In this document: positions 1-8,331 of the stretch, in pieces | Position numbering within the stretch: position 1 is the first letter of the stretch | Layout: every line of letters starts with the position of its first letter | DNA from: Clostridium sp. | Lineage (GTDB): Bacteria; Bacillota; Clostridia; Lachnospirales; Lachnospiraceae | NCBI GenBank assembly: GCA_023663815.1 | Contig: JAMPGS010000019.1 | Location: 1-35,769 of the forward strand | DNA: 35,769 nucleotides | Direction: 5' to 3' | The notes under the pieces: model-generated | The model's database searches: none | What the model saw: only the letters and a program-made list of their open reading frames with translations | Told to the model about the DNA's origin: nothing | Position numbers and translations under genes: made by a program

Positions 1-32
1 ACAGAAATTTCTTCTGATTTCTGTTAAAAAGC

Positions 33-61
33 TTGACAGCGTTTTGCCAATGTGTTATGTT
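33..61 (+). promoter_or_regulatory. Sigma-A type promoter of the rplU operon
   Basis: TTGACA at 33-38, a 17-bp spacer and TATGTT at 56-61, with TG at 53-54 forming an extended -10. Transcription would start near 68, leaving about 95 nt of leader before rplU. An 8-bp inverted repeat (ACAGAAAT at 1-8, ATTTCTGT at 17-24) lies just upstream. It has no T-run and may belong to the gene outside the window. Confidence 0.75.
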
Positions 62-67
62 TTATGA

Positions 68-155
68 GTATGCCGCATAACGAGGCTTAAAGAGTATGCA
101 AGGGCTCTGCCGCAGTTAGCGAGTAAAATCAGCTTTGGCTGGTTAGTATAGGAGG
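68..155 (+). promoter_or_regulatory. Probable ribosomal protein L21 leader
   Basis: This is the transcribed leader between the promoter and the Shine-Dalgarno sequence (AGGAGG, about 151-156) of rplU. Firmicutes commonly carry a structured L21 leader here, thought to let a ribosomal protein of the operon repress its own expression. The stretch is rich in short paired segments, such as GTATGCCGCATAACG and GGCTCTGCCGCAG. The assignment rests on position and general look; I could not fold it or match it to a covariance model. Confidence 0.5.
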
Positions 156-161
156 TGCCAT

Positions 162-467
162 ATGTACGCAATTATTGTAACAGGCGGAAAGCAGTATAAG
201 GTTTCCGAGGGCGATGAGATTAAAGTTGAAAAGCTTGACGCTCAGCCGGGCGACACCGTTACGTTCGACCATGTAGTTGCCGTAAGCGACAAGGAGCTTA
301 AGGTTGCCGACGACGTGGCGGGCGCAAGCGTAACTGCAACCGTTGTGAAGCAGGCCAGATACCGCAAGGTTATTGTCTATAAATATAAGAGAAAAACCGG
401 CTATCATAAGAAAAACGGCCACAGGCAAGCATACACACAGGTAAAGATTGAAAAAATCAACGCTTAA
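162..467 (+). CDS. rplU: 50S ribosomal protein L21
   Basis: This 101-residue protein is the usual length for bacterial L21, a 23S rRNA-binding protein of the large subunit. It opens with [14 protein letters not shown] and carries the late basic motif [14 protein letters not shown], which is typical of the family's RNA-binding end. An AGGAGG lies six bases before the ATG. It is the first gene of rplU-prp-rpmA, and the ATG of prp follows its stop by two bases. The pairing with L27 and the intervening cysteine protease is standard in Firmicutes. Regulation is probably through the leader upstream. Confidence 0.98.
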   Translation: MYAIIVTGGKQYKVSEGDEIKVEKLDAQPGDTVTFDHVVAVSDKELKVADDVAGASVTATVVKQARYRKVIVYKYKRKTGYHKKNGHRQAYTQVKIEKINA

Positions 468-469
468 AA

Positions 470-799
470 ATGACGACGATTACCATTACCAAATCCAAAG
501 CCGGAGATTACTTAAAGTTTATCTGTAAAGGCCACGCGGGCTACGGGGACAGTGGCAGCGATATTGTGTGCAGCGCCGTTTCTATATTGGTTATCAATAC
601 CGTTAATTCGCTGGAGCTTTTGACGGATACAAAATTTAAGGCAAAGGAGAAGGAAGCGCAGGGAGTCATTGAATGTAGCTTCACGGAGCCCCCCGATAAG
701 GGCGGAAAGCTTCTTCTTGACGCCATGGTTCTTGGATTGCAGAATGTCGCCAAGGAATACGGCGGCAGGTATTTAAAACTTAAATTTAAGGAGGTGTAA
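470..799 (+). CDS. prp: Ribosomal-processing cysteine protease Prp
   Basis: Prp removes the short N-terminal extension of ribosomal protein L27 found in Firmicutes and relatives. The 109-residue protein shows the expected pair, His22 in KGHAGYG and Cys34 in SDIVCSAVS, with an acidic, aliphatic C-terminal half. It sits between rplU and rpmA as usual. No clear Shine-Dalgarno sequence precedes its ATG, which is two bases after the rplU stop, so translational coupling is likely. The substrate is visible next door: L27 begins with LNLQFF followed by AHKKG. A long antisense reading frame over this gene is a shadow. Confidence 0.95.
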   Translation: MTTITITKSKAGDYLKFICKGHAGYGDSGSDIVCSAVSILVINTVNSLELLTDTKFKAKEKEAQGVIECSFTEPPDKGGKLLLDAMVLGLQNVAKEYGGRYLKLKFKEV

Positions 800-802
800 A
801 AC

Positions 803-1087
803 ATGTTAAAGCTTAACCTTCAATTTTTTGCTCATAAAAAAGGTGTTGGTTCCACAAAGAACGGCAGAGATTCCGAGTCAAAAAGACTTGGCGCTAAGAG
901 AGCCGACGGCCAATTTGTAAAGGCAGGAAATATTTTATACAGACAGCGCGGGACCAAGATTCATCCCGGTATCAACGTTGGGCGGGGCGGGGACGACACG
1001 CTGTTCGCATTGGTTGACGGAGTACTCCGATTCGAGAGAAAAGGAAGGGACAAGAAACAGGCTTCTGTATACCCTGTAGAGAAATAA
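803..1087 (+). CDS. rpmA: 50S ribosomal protein L27 with cleavable N-terminal extension
   Basis: L27 is a large-subunit protein whose N-terminus reaches the peptidyl-transferase centre. The 94-residue product starts MLKLNLQFF then [15 protein letters not shown]. The first nine residues are the pro-peptide that Prp removes in Firmicutes, so the mature protein should begin at Ala10. The rest ([25 protein letters not shown]) is classical L27. A strong AAGGAGGTG precedes the ATG, three bases after the prp stop. A rho-independent terminator follows, ending the rplU-prp-rpmA unit. Confidence 0.98.
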   Translation: MLKLNLQFFAHKKGVGSTKNGRDSESKRLGAKRADGQFVKAGNILYRQRGTKIHPGINVGRGGDDTLFALVDGVLRFERKGRDKKQASVYPVEK

Positions 1088-1099
1088 TGCGATTTGGCA

Positions 1100-1135
1100 G
1101 GCTTCAAACATGTTTTTTTGTTTGAAGCCTTTTTT
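1100..1135 (+). terminator. Rho-independent terminator after rpmA
   Basis: An 11-bp perfect stem (GGCTTCAAACA at 1100-1110, TGTTTGAAGCC at 1119-1129) with an 8-base loop is followed by six T. A second small inverted repeat (CTTTAAG, loop CTC, CTTAAAG) lies at 1138-1154 in front of obgE. Confidence 0.92.
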
Positions 1136-1173
1136 CACTTTAAGCTCCTTAAAGGATGCTTTATAGCGTTTGA

Positions 1174-2478
<1,305 letters not shown>

Positions 2479-2549
2479 TAGGCAGTAAATGCCAACAATG
2501 TGCAAAAAAATTTTCGGGTATCTGCAGAATTAAAAATAGGAGAAAATGA

Positions 2550-2837
2550 ATGACAAGTAAGCAGCGAGCATATTTAAAGGGCCTTGCAATGAATCTTGAG
2601 CCCGTTTTGCGAATCGGCAAATCCGGCTTTACCCCGGAGGTGACGGAGGCGGTTCGGGAGGCCTTTAACACACGGGAACTGTTAAAAATCAACGTACTTA
2701 AGAATTGTCTGGAAGACGCCCGGCAGATTGCCGAAGTCCTTGCGGAGAGGACGGGCGCGCAGGTGGTGCAGATTATCGGCAAAAAGATTGTGCTTTACAA
2801 GGAAAATAAAGACAACAAAAAAATTGAACTTCCTTAA
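2550..2837 (+). CDS. yhbY: YhbY family RNA-binding protein (CRM domain)
   Basis: This 95-residue protein is a single CRM-type RNA-binding domain. The family associates with pre-50S ribosomal particles and is thought to help assembly. Recognisable parts are TSKQRAYLKGLAMNLEPVLRIGK near the start (shortened here: LKGLAMNLEPVLRIGKSG), the ELLKIN segment, and VVQIIGKKIVLYK near the end. AGGAGAAA lies before the ATG. It sits between obgE and nadD, an order common in clostridia that groups ribosome-assembly factors. The 71-nt gap after obgE contains only a small hairpin, GGCA-GTAAA-TGCC. Confidence 0.95.
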   Translation: MTSKQRAYLKGLAMNLEPVLRIGKSGFTPEVTEAVREAFNTRELLKINVLKNCLEDARQIAEVLAERTGAQVVQIIGKKIVLYKENKDNKKIELP

Positions 2838-2855
2838 AGGCGCAGGGGAGAGCAT

Positions 2856-3476
2856 ATGGAGAAAAAAATCGGCATTATGGGCGGAACCTTTAACCCTGTC
2901 CACAACGGGCATTTGCTTTTGGCGGAATCCGCCAGAGAGCTTTTTTCTTTGGACGAAATTATTTTCATGCCAAGCGGAAATTCCTATATGAAGGACAGCC
3001 GTTTTGTTGCCAGCGCAAAGCACCGCATCGCCATGACGGAGCTTGCCATTTCGGAAAACCCTTTTTTTAGCTTATCAAAAATAGAGACGGAGCGGAAGGG
3101 CCCCACCTATACCTTTGAGACCTTGTCCGAATTAAAGAGCCAAAATCCTGCGAACCGGTATTTTTTTATTATGGGAGCCGACAATCTGCTGATTTTGGAA
3201 AAATGGAAAAATGCGGATTATATTTTAGCAAACTGCGCCATTATAGCGGCCGCCCGCGGGGACGGGACGGATGCAAAAATAAAGGAGCGGGCCGCATATC
3301 TGGAAAAAACCTATCGCGCGGATATCAGAATTCTTCCCCAAAGGCGGATAGATATTTCTTCCTCTGAAATCAGGCGGCGTTTGGCGGATGGGAAGACGGT
3401 GCGCTATATGCTTCCTGAAAAGGTACTTGACTATATTCAACAAAATAAGCTGTACAGGGAGGAGGGAACAACTTGA
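2856..3476 (+). CDS. nadD: Nicotinate-nucleotide adenylyltransferase
   Basis: NadD adenylates nicotinate mononucleotide to deamido-NAD in NAD synthesis. The 206-residue protein shows the nucleotidyltransferase signature GGTFNPVHNGH at 9-19 (catalytic HxGH, His16 and His19), the ATP-binding ISSSEIR motif near residue 170, and an internal MGADNLL. Length is normal. An AGGGGAG lies upstream of the ATG. Its stop codon overlaps the TTG start of yqeK, so the two are translationally coupled. Confidence 0.97.
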   Translation: MEKKIGIMGGTFNPVHNGHLLLAESARELFSLDEIIFMPSGNSYMKDSRFVASAKHRIAMTELAISENPFFSLSKIETERKGPTYTFETLSELKSQNPANRYFFIMGADNLLILEKWKNADYILANCAIIAAARGDGTDAKIKERAAYLEKTYRADIRILPQRRIDISSSEIRRRLADGKTVRYMLPEKVLDYIQQNKLYREEGTT

Positions 3477-4045
3477 AAAGCTTCAATTTTGAAAAAGCTC
3501 AAAAAAAGATAAAAAAAGAACTGGATGCAAAACGCTATGAGCACACCCTTGGCGTCGCCTACACGGCGGCGGCCCTTGCCATGTGCCATCACGAGGATAT
3601 ACACAAGGCCATGACGGCAGGGCTGCTCCACGACTGCGCTAAATGCATGAGCAACGAAAAAAAGCTGGAAATCTGCAAGAAAAATCACATTAAGGTGACG
3701 GAAATTGAAAAGCACAATCCCTTTTTGCTCCACGCAAAGGTGGGAAGCTTTCTCGCTAAGGAACGCTATCATGTCCACGATGAGGATATTTTAAGGGCAG
3801 TGCGCAGCCACACCACAGGCAGGCCCGCAATGTCGAAGCTTGAGAAAATTATTTACATTGCGGATTACATTGAACCCGGAAGAAAACACGCGCCAAATCT
3901 TCCGCAGGTGCGGGAGCTGGCTTTCCGCAGCTTGGACGACGCCCTTGTGCGGATTTTGGAGGACACCTTAAATTACCTTCAAAGCATAGAAAGCCCTATC
4001 GACCCGCAGACCCAAAGAACTTATGATTATTATGGGAGGAAATAA
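3473..4045 (+). CDS. yqeK: HD-domain hydrolase YqeK (probable Ap4A hydrolase)
   Basis: YqeK-family HD proteins are symmetrical diadenosine tetraphosphate (Ap4A) hydrolases. The 190-residue protein has His24 (YEHTLGVA), His53-Asp54 (LLHDCAK), HAKVG, RSHTTGRP and the distal Asp of IYIADYIEPGRKH, the expected metal-ligand pattern. The start is TTG at 3473, chosen because a strong GGAGGAGGG sits just upstream and the frame opens exactly there. It overlaps the end of nadD by four bases and rsfS follows directly after its stop. The nadD-yqeK-rsfS order is conserved in Firmicutes. Confidence 0.95.
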   Translation: MKSFNFEKAQKKIKKELDAKRYEHTLGVAYTAAALAMCHHEDIHKAMTAGLLHDCAKCMSNEKKLEICKKNHIKVTEIEKHNPFLLHAKVGSFLAKERYHVHDEDILRAVRSHTTGRPAMSKLEKIIYIADYIEPGRKHAPNLPQVRELAFRSLDDALVRILEDTLNYLQSIESPIDPQTQRTYDYYGRK

Positions 4046-4417
4046 ATGGAAAATTTTACCGAAAAGAAAATAAAAGAAATGGCCCGGCTTGCCATAGATG
4101 CGCTGGAAGAAAAAAAGGCTGAGGATATACGGGTAATCGATATCAGTCAGGTTTCCGTAATCGCCGACTATTTTATCATCGCCAACGGCGCAAACAAAAA
4201 CCAAATACAAACCTTATCCGACGCGGTGGAGGAAACGCTTGGGAGAGCTGGATATTTGATGAAGCAGAAGGAAGGCTTTCGGAACGCCAACTGGGTGCTG
4301 CTTGACTTCGGCGATATCATTATTCATATTTTTGACAAGGAAAACCGGTTATTTTACGACCTTGAGAGAATCTGGCGGGACGGGAAAGCCGTGGACGCCG
4401 AAAAATTTTTTGCCTGA
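4046..4417 (+). CDS. rsfS: Ribosomal silencing factor RsfS
   Basis: RsfS binds L14 on the 50S subunit and blocks joining with the 30S subunit when nutrients are short. The 123-residue protein carries the family hallmarks VSVIADYFIIANG, WVLLDFGDIIIHIF and FYDLERIWRDGK. GGGAGG upstream of the ATG overlaps the end of yqeK, with no gap between the genes. It is the last gene of the obgE-yhbY-nadD-yqeK-rsfS series and a terminator hairpin follows, so nutrient-linked control of translation and NAD or Ap4A metabolism is grouped here. Confidence 0.97.
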   Translation: MENFTEKKIKEMARLAIDALEEKKAEDIRVIDISQVSVIADYFIIANGANKNQIQTLSDAVEETLGRAGYLMKQKEGFRNANWVLLDFGDIIIHIFDKENRLFYDLERIWRDGKAVDAEKFFA

Positions 4418-4434
4418 CTTGCGCCTGCATACGA

Positions 4435-4467
4435 AAAAGGAACCGCGTTTACCAAACGGTTCCTTTT
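4435..4467 (+). terminator. Terminator hairpin after rsfS
   Basis: The stem AAAAGGAACCG (4435-4445) pairs with CGGTTCCTTTT (4457-4467) around an 11-base loop. The A/T flanks let it work on both strands, so it may also stop transcription arriving from the DUF378 gene. The 90 bases up to 4559 hold nothing else I recognise. Confidence 0.8.
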
Positions 4468-4559
4468 CATTAGATATAAGTTTTCATTAAGCATAAGGAC
4501 GGCTCAAGAGCGCACCCTTATTTACATCTGCGGCGCGTTTGCGCTTTGTGTGTGGAAAG

Positions 4560-4778
4560 CTATTCCTCGGCCCGCGCCGCGCCGCCGGCGTACATATAAA
4601 AAGTGAGCAGATACAATCCGCTGATTCCCACCAGCGCGTAGACAATTCTGGCTATCCACGACATGTTTCCAAAGATAAACGAAACAAGGTCAAAGGAGAA
4701 AAAGCCGATAAGTCCCCAGTTGACGGCGCCTATAATGGCGATTGTCAGCGCAATACAATCCAAGCATTTATTATTCAT
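4560..4778 (-). CDS. DUF378 family small membrane protein (YuzA-like)
   Basis: This 72-residue protein has two membrane segments (about 5-30 and 38-63) joined by a short loop. The stretch LTIAIIGAVNWGLIGFF is the DUF378 signature, seen in B. subtilis YuzA. The function of the family is not known. GGAGGT lies seven bases before the ATG. It is transcribed in the same direction as lexA, 147 bases downstream. That gap is AT-rich, with a weak promoter-like stretch near 4810-4830 on the - strand. I see no LexA box in it, so membership of the SOS regulon is not supported. Confidence 0.85.
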   Translation of the reverse strand: MNNKCLDCIALTIAIIGAVNWGLIGFFSFDLVSFIFGNMSWIARIVYALVGISGLYLLTFYMYAGGAARAEE

Positions 4779-4925
4779 TTTTACATACCTCCATAAGAAT
4801 TTTCATAAAGCCTGCAATTTCAAGGCCGTAGTTTTATTTTCCCCACGAATGAAAAAAGTATGCTTCTATTTATGATACATATAAAAAAATATAAAAAAAC
4901 GCAGAAAAGATAAAATTTTAATTTC

Positions 4926-5543
4926 TTAATGGAATACTCTGAAAACTCCAAATACCTTTCCAAGTATCTGGCAATCATCCACAATAATCGGCTCCATAGT
5001 ATCGTTTTCAGGCTGAAGCCTGATATGCCCTTCTTCCTTATAAAAGGTCTTAACGGTAGCGGAATCGTCAATCAAGGCTACCACCATATCCCCGTTGGAC
5101 GCAGTTTGGCAGACATTCACAAAAATCCGGTCGCCGCTTAAAATACCTGCGTTAATCATGGAATCCCCCTTAACGTTTAAAACAAAGGATTGTCCGTTTG
5201 GAAGAATCTCAGCCGGAACAGGAAAATAGCTATCAATATTTTCTTCCGCAAGGATAGGCACGCCTGCCGCAACCTGACCCACCACTGGAAGGCTGACCAT
5301 CTCCGTACGTACCATCTGAAAATTATCGTCGCAGATTTCAATCGCCCTTGGCTTAGTCGGGTCCCTTCTGATATAACCGTTCTTCTCAAGGGTTTCAAGG
5401 TGAGAGTGAACGGAAGAGGTTGACTTTAATTGAACGGCCTCGCAGATTTCCCGCACCGACGGCGGATATCCCCGCTTTAAAATCTCTTCCTTAATATAAT
5501 CTAAAATTTCCTGCTGTTTGCTGCTGATTTTTCCGTATGCCAT
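4926..5543 (-). CDS. lexA: LexA repressor (SOS regulator)
   Basis: LexA represses DNA-damage genes and cleaves itself when RecA filaments form. From the chosen start the protein is 205 residues: a winged helix-turn-helix at about 1-70 ([22 protein letters not shown]), then an S24 peptidase domain with the cleavage bond Ala93-Gly94 in GQVAAGVP, catalytic Ser128 in GDSMINAG and Lys165 in TVKTFYK. I prefer ATG at 5543 ([11 protein letters not shown]) over the ATG at 5555, because GAGGG lies six bases before it. It is divergent from the LysM gene, with LexA-box-like sites between them, so autoregulation is expected. Confidence 0.97.
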   Translation of the reverse strand: MAYGKISSKQQEILDYIKEEILKRGYPPSVREICEAVQLKSTSSVHSHLETLEKNGYIRRDPTKPRAIEICDDNFQMVRTEMVSLPVVGQVAAGVPILAEENIDSYFPVPAEILPNGQSFVLNVKGDSMINAGILSGDRIFVNVCQTASNGDMVVALIDDSATVKTFYKEEGHIRLQPENDTMEPIIVDDCQILGKVFGVFRVFH

Positions 5544-5713
5544 ATTTTCCCTCATTTCTAATGTGCTGTGTTTTTATTACGCGTGCAACAAATTAAATGG
5601 CTGCGCAGATATTTACGCCTGCCGCAAGGCTATGTTTTTTGATAAAAAGTCATTCCGCGCTGACAGGGAACTAAGTCCTGCAATATGCCGCGAAGTATTT
5701 AATTCTGAGTTTA

Positions 5714-5742
5714 AGTATAACACAGTTTCATCAAAAAAGCAA
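5714..5742 (-). promoter_or_regulatory. Candidate lexA promoter
   Basis: Read on the - strand: TTGCTT (5742-5737), 17-bp spacer, TATACT (5719-5714), preceded by TG as an extended -10. It would give a leader of about 165 nt before lexA, in which I see no recognisable structure. The -35 end touches a LexA-box-like site at 5741-5752. Confidence 0.55.
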
Positions 5743-5765
5743 ACATGTATTCCAAATATTTGTTC
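5741..5765 (-). promoter_or_regulatory. Two LexA-box-like sites at the lexA promoter
   Basis: The Firmicute SOS box is GAAC-N4-GTTC. AAACATGTATTC (5741-5752) and AAATATTTGTTC (5754-5765) each match it with two changes and start exactly 13 bp apart. The first overlaps the -35 of the candidate lexA promoter, which suits autorepression. Taken singly they are weak. Confidence 0.5.
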
Positions 5766-5784
5766 GATTTTTTAATAAAACCTC

Positions 5785-5813
5785 TTGACACATGAATGTA
5801 CGTTCGATATAAT
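5785..5813 (+). promoter_or_regulatory. Consensus sigma-A promoter of the LysM/YneA-like gene
   Basis: TTGACA at 5785-5790, exactly 17 bp, then TATAAT at 5808-5813: a perfect consensus promoter pointing to the LysM gene. Such strength fits a promoter held off by a repressor until damage occurs. The leader would be about 120 nt. Confidence 0.9.
5794..5805 (+). promoter_or_regulatory. LexA box inside the promoter spacer
   Basis: GAATGTACGTTC matches GAAC-N4-GTTC with one change and lies wholly between the -35 and -10 elements, so bound LexA would exclude RNA polymerase. Confidence 0.7.
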
Positions 5814-5824
5814 TGCTTTATTAA

Positions 5825-5863
5825 GAACAGTTGTTCGTAACTAACGTTCGTATCATATGTTCG
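5825..5863 (+). promoter_or_regulatory. Tandem LexA-box array, three 13-bp units
   Basis: The three consecutive units are GAACAGTTGTTCG, TAACTAACGTTCG and TATCATATGTTCG, with no base between them. The first is a perfect GAAC-N4-GTTC palindrome, the second has one change and the third two. All end in GTTCG. They begin just past the expected transcription start. Confidence 0.7.
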
Positions 5864-5940
5864 TGATAGGTAAATTTTAAAAACAGCTTGTTTGACATTT
5901 TATAAAAATACATTCGGCATTAAAGATGGAGGTACAATAA

Positions 5941-6309
5941 ATGGGAAGAGAGCGGAGTGAACAAAGAATTAGGAATAACAGAATTAAAAGGATGCGCGAA
6001 TTGCGCCGTCATGTTTTAATGGGACTTGCCGCAGCCGTGCTGGCGGTGGGATTTTCTTTACTGTTTTTCAGTGCAAAAATCAAGGCGCAGGAAAATGAAG
6101 CGGTTCAATATAAATATTATAAGAGTATTCAAGTGGAAGAGGGGGACACCCTTTGGAATTACGCCAGTCTTTACGGGGATAATCAACACTATGACAGCTA
6201 TGACGACTACATAAAGGAAGTGATGAACATGAACGCTCTATCGCAAGACAAGATTACCACAGGGCAGTACCTGATTCTTCCTTATTACAGCGCGGATTTT
6301 ATTGAGTAG
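5941..6309 (+). CDS. YneA-like LysM protein, probable SOS division inhibitor
   Basis: The 122-residue protein has a basic cytoplasmic start, one membrane anchor (about 24-44) and an outside LysM domain (about 60-117: VEEGDTLWNYASLYG to TTGQYLILPYY). This architecture, the place divergent from lexA and the LexA-controlled promoter match YneA of B. subtilis, a wall-binding inhibitor that delays division during DNA damage. The sequence itself is only generally LysM-like, so function is inferred from context. GGAGGT precedes the ATG. The 127 bases after it hold a 16-bp step direct repeat (TTGCAGACTTT at 6381 and 6397) and no clear terminator. Confidence 0.85.
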   Translation: MGRERSEQRIRNNRIKRMRELRRHVLMGLAAAVLAVGFSLLFFSAKIKAQENEAVQYKYYKSIQVEEGDTLWNYASLYGDNQHYDSYDDYIKEVMNMNALSQDKITTGQYLILPYYSADFIE

Positions 6310-6436
6310 CTAAATGCTTACTTTCGTCTGCGAGCAATATTATTTGGAAAAAAGATATCATGAAATAGTCAAAGCTATACTTGCAGACTTTTATATTTGC
6401 AGACTTTGCCGACTGTTAGTGGGTGATTGACAAATA

Positions 6437-7495
6437 TTAGACTTGCTTCTCACGAAGCTGGACAGCCCTAGCCGCCTTTCTGCGGTTGTTATCCTCAATA
6501 GCCGCATAGTGTTTTCTTGTGGTATTTACATCCTTATGCCCAAGGACATCGGCAACAAGATAAATATCGCCGGTTTCCTGATAAAGCGCCGTTCCATAGG
6601 TACTTCTCAGCTTATGAGGAGTTATCTTTTTGAGGCTGGTGACGTTTGACGCATACTTCTTTACCAGATTTTCTACGGCCCGGACTGTGATGCGGCGGTT
6701 CTGCATGGACAGGAACAATGCGTTTTCATGGCCCTCCAAAGGTATTTCATGATATCTCTTTTCCAGATAATCATGAAGGGCCTCCGCAACCTCGTCCCCA
6801 AAATACACAATCGCTTCATAGCCACCTTTTCTTCTTATTTTAATGCCGTTATTTTTAAAGTCAACATCGTTGATATCCAGTCCCACACACTCCGACACGC
6901 GGATGCCGGTGCCTAATAACAGCGTGAGAAGCGCTACGTCGCGTATTTTGGTTTTGTTGTGATAGCGCAGTTGGTTTTTGGTAAGCTTTTCGCCTTCCTC
7001 CACTTGGTCCAATAAAATAGCCACTTCGTCCACATCAAGGCGGATAATCTGCTTGTCGTGCTGTTTGGGAATGGGAACCAGCGCCGCCGGGTTGGTCTTT
7101 ATCAGCTCAGAACGGAAAAAATAATTATAAAAGCTTTTTAGCGCGGAAAGCTTTCTCTTTTTTCCCCTTTCGTTGTTGCTGTATTCCTTCCCATCTTTAA
7201 TATAGTAGGTGACAAAATCAAGGTATTCCTCTATATCCTCCCTCGTTATCATATCAAGGATAGACAACGGAATTTCCGTAATTTTCATATCGGCGCATAC
7301 ACTGTTTTGGGAGTGAAGGAATTCAAAAAACACGCGCAAATCGTAAGCGTAAGCAAGCCTTGTCCGGGAGGACGTGTATTCCTGAATTCCCCGGAAAAAT
7401 TGCTTGCAAAAGGAGGGAAGAGTAGCTTCAACCTCCCTCATTCTCAGGGTATTTAAATTGTTTTGTTCATCATGATAATTTTTACTGTTTTCCAT
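6437..7495 (-). CDS. Tyrosine recombinase, XerC/XerD-like
   Basis: The 352-residue protein has an N-terminal SAM-like DNA-binding domain (about 25-130) and the catalytic domain with all expected residues: Arg199 (GTGIRVSE), Lys223, His294-x-x-Arg297 (PHKLRST), His320 (VLGHKD) and Tyr330 (RKHYA). It is about 50 residues longer than typical XerC or XerD, mainly at the N-terminus. No phage genes, att-like repeats or cargo are nearby, so a housekeeping role such as chromosome dimer resolution is more likely than a mobile-element integrase. It starts directly after the stop of the TtcA-like gene, with which it forms an operon. Confidence 0.9.
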   Translation of the reverse strand: MENSKNYHDEQNNLNTLRMREVEATLPSFCKQFFRGIQEYTSSRTRLAYAYDLRVFFEFLHSQNSVCADMKITEIPLSILDMITREDIEEYLDFVTYYIKDGKEYSNNERGKKRKLSALKSFYNYFFRSELIKTNPAALVPIPKQHDKQIIRLDVDEVAILLDQVEEGEKLTKNQLRYHNKTKIRDVALLTLLLGTGIRVSECVGLDINDVDFKNNGIKIRRKGGYEAIVYFGDEVAEALHDYLEKRYHEIPLEGHENALFLSMQNRRITVRAVENLVKKYASNVTSLKKITPHKLRSTYGTALYQETGDIYLVADVLGHKDVNTTRKHYAAIEDNNRRKAARAVQLREKQV

Positions 7496-8221
7496 CTATA
7501 AATACCATTCTTTTATTCCGTTTTGTATTGCCGTAAACATTCTTTCCTTTACGCCGGGATTTTCCTGATTTAAGCTTCGTAATAGAGATTTTGCGTATTC
7601 CCGCTTGGTATTCCCATCCGCCGGGCAGGGGCTTTTTACCACCGGAACCTGAAATTTATTGACGAATCCAATCACGTCGGCTTCATTCATATAAATAAGA
7701 GGCCGAATAACCGTTAAGTCCATGCGGTCAAGATAGGTAACGGGATTAAAGGTGTGGAATCGTCCCTCAAAAATCAGCGACATAAGCATTGTTTCCACTA
7801 CATCGTCCTTGTGATGCGCATAGGCAACTTTATTGCAGCCAGCTTTTTTGATTGCCTCGTTTAAAGCGCCCTTTCGCATTTTCGCGCACAGAGAACAGGG
7901 ATTTGTTTCTTTGCGCTGGTTAAATATAATGTCCGCAATATCTGTTTTTACGATGGTGTACTCTATATTTAAGCTATTGCAGAGCTTTTCAATCTCCGAC
8001 AGCTTCAGGTTTTGAAATCCTAAATCCACGGTAACGGCGTGAACGGTAAAATGCGCGGGATAAAAGCGCATCAATCCGTGAAGCCCATAGAGAAGCGTGA
8101 GACTATCTTTTCCACCGGAAATACCGACTGCAATCCTGTCTCCATCTTCTATCATATGGTAGTCGTCCACAGCGCGGCGAACATAACTAAGTACTCTCTG
8201 TAAGGTCATTTTTATCTCCAA
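7496..8221 (-). CDS. ttcA: TtcA-like PP-loop tRNA thiolation protein
   Basis: TtcA enzymes make 2-thiocytidine in tRNA using ATP and an iron-sulfur cluster. The 241-residue protein has the PP-loop GISGGKDSLT at about 33-42, PCSLCAKMRKG giving two cysteines, and a third cysteine in SPCPADGNTKRE, the usual cluster ligands. It could be another member of the TtcA/TtuA group acting on a different base. It precedes the recombinase gene directly. GGAG lies eight bases before the ATG. An extended -10 (TGATATAAT, TATAAT complement at 8250-8255) gives a likely start of transcription on the - strand. Confidence 0.85.
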   Translation of the reverse strand: MEIKMTLQRVLSYVRRAVDDYHMIEDGDRIAVGISGGKDSLTLLYGLHGLMRFYPAHFTVHAVTVDLGFQNLKLSEIEKLCNSLNIEYTIVKTDIADIIFNQRKETNPCSLCAKMRKGALNEAIKKAGCNKVAYAHHKDDVVETMLMSLIFEGRFHTFNPVTYLDRMDLTVIRPLIYMNEADVIGFVNKFQVPVVKSPCPADGNTKREYAKSLLRSLNQENPGVKERMFTAIQNGIKEWYL

Positions 8222-8249
8222 TCCTTCATAATTTTAACACATTTTATGC

Positions 8250-8255
8250 ATTATA
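8250..8255 (-). promoter_or_regulatory. Extended -10 for the ttcA-recombinase operon
   Basis: On the - strand TATAAT preceded by TGA is a good extended -10. The expected -35 position is only a T-run. Confidence 0.4.
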
Positions 8256-8278
8256 TCATAGTATCTTTTCAAAAAAAA

Positions 8279-8287
8279 TGTTATACT
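8279..8287 (+). promoter_or_regulatory. Extended -10 for the AI-2E permease gene
   Basis: TGTTATACT lies 45 bp before the start codon of the permease gene. No convincing -35 is visible. It lies back to back with the ttcA -10, so the 110-bp gap is a divergent promoter region. Confidence 0.4.
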
Positions 8288-8331
8288 TTTACTGTAATAT
8301 TCTAAGCACTACAAAAGGAGTCTGATATTCT

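Noticed and set aside
1-24. Inverted repeat ACAGAAAT/ATTTCTGT considered as a terminator
   Set aside because: No T-run and truncated by the window edge, so the role cannot be judged.
4787-4800. 14-base match between the upstream regions of the DUF378 gene and minC (ATTCTTATGGAGGT, also near 22603-22616)
   Set aside because: It covers the Shine-Dalgarno sequence in both cases, so a chance match around a shared GGAGGT is likely.
6437-7495. Tyrosine recombinase considered as a prophage or island integrase
   Set aside because: No phage or cargo genes, tRNA site or flanking direct repeat; it sits in an operon with a tRNA-modification gene.
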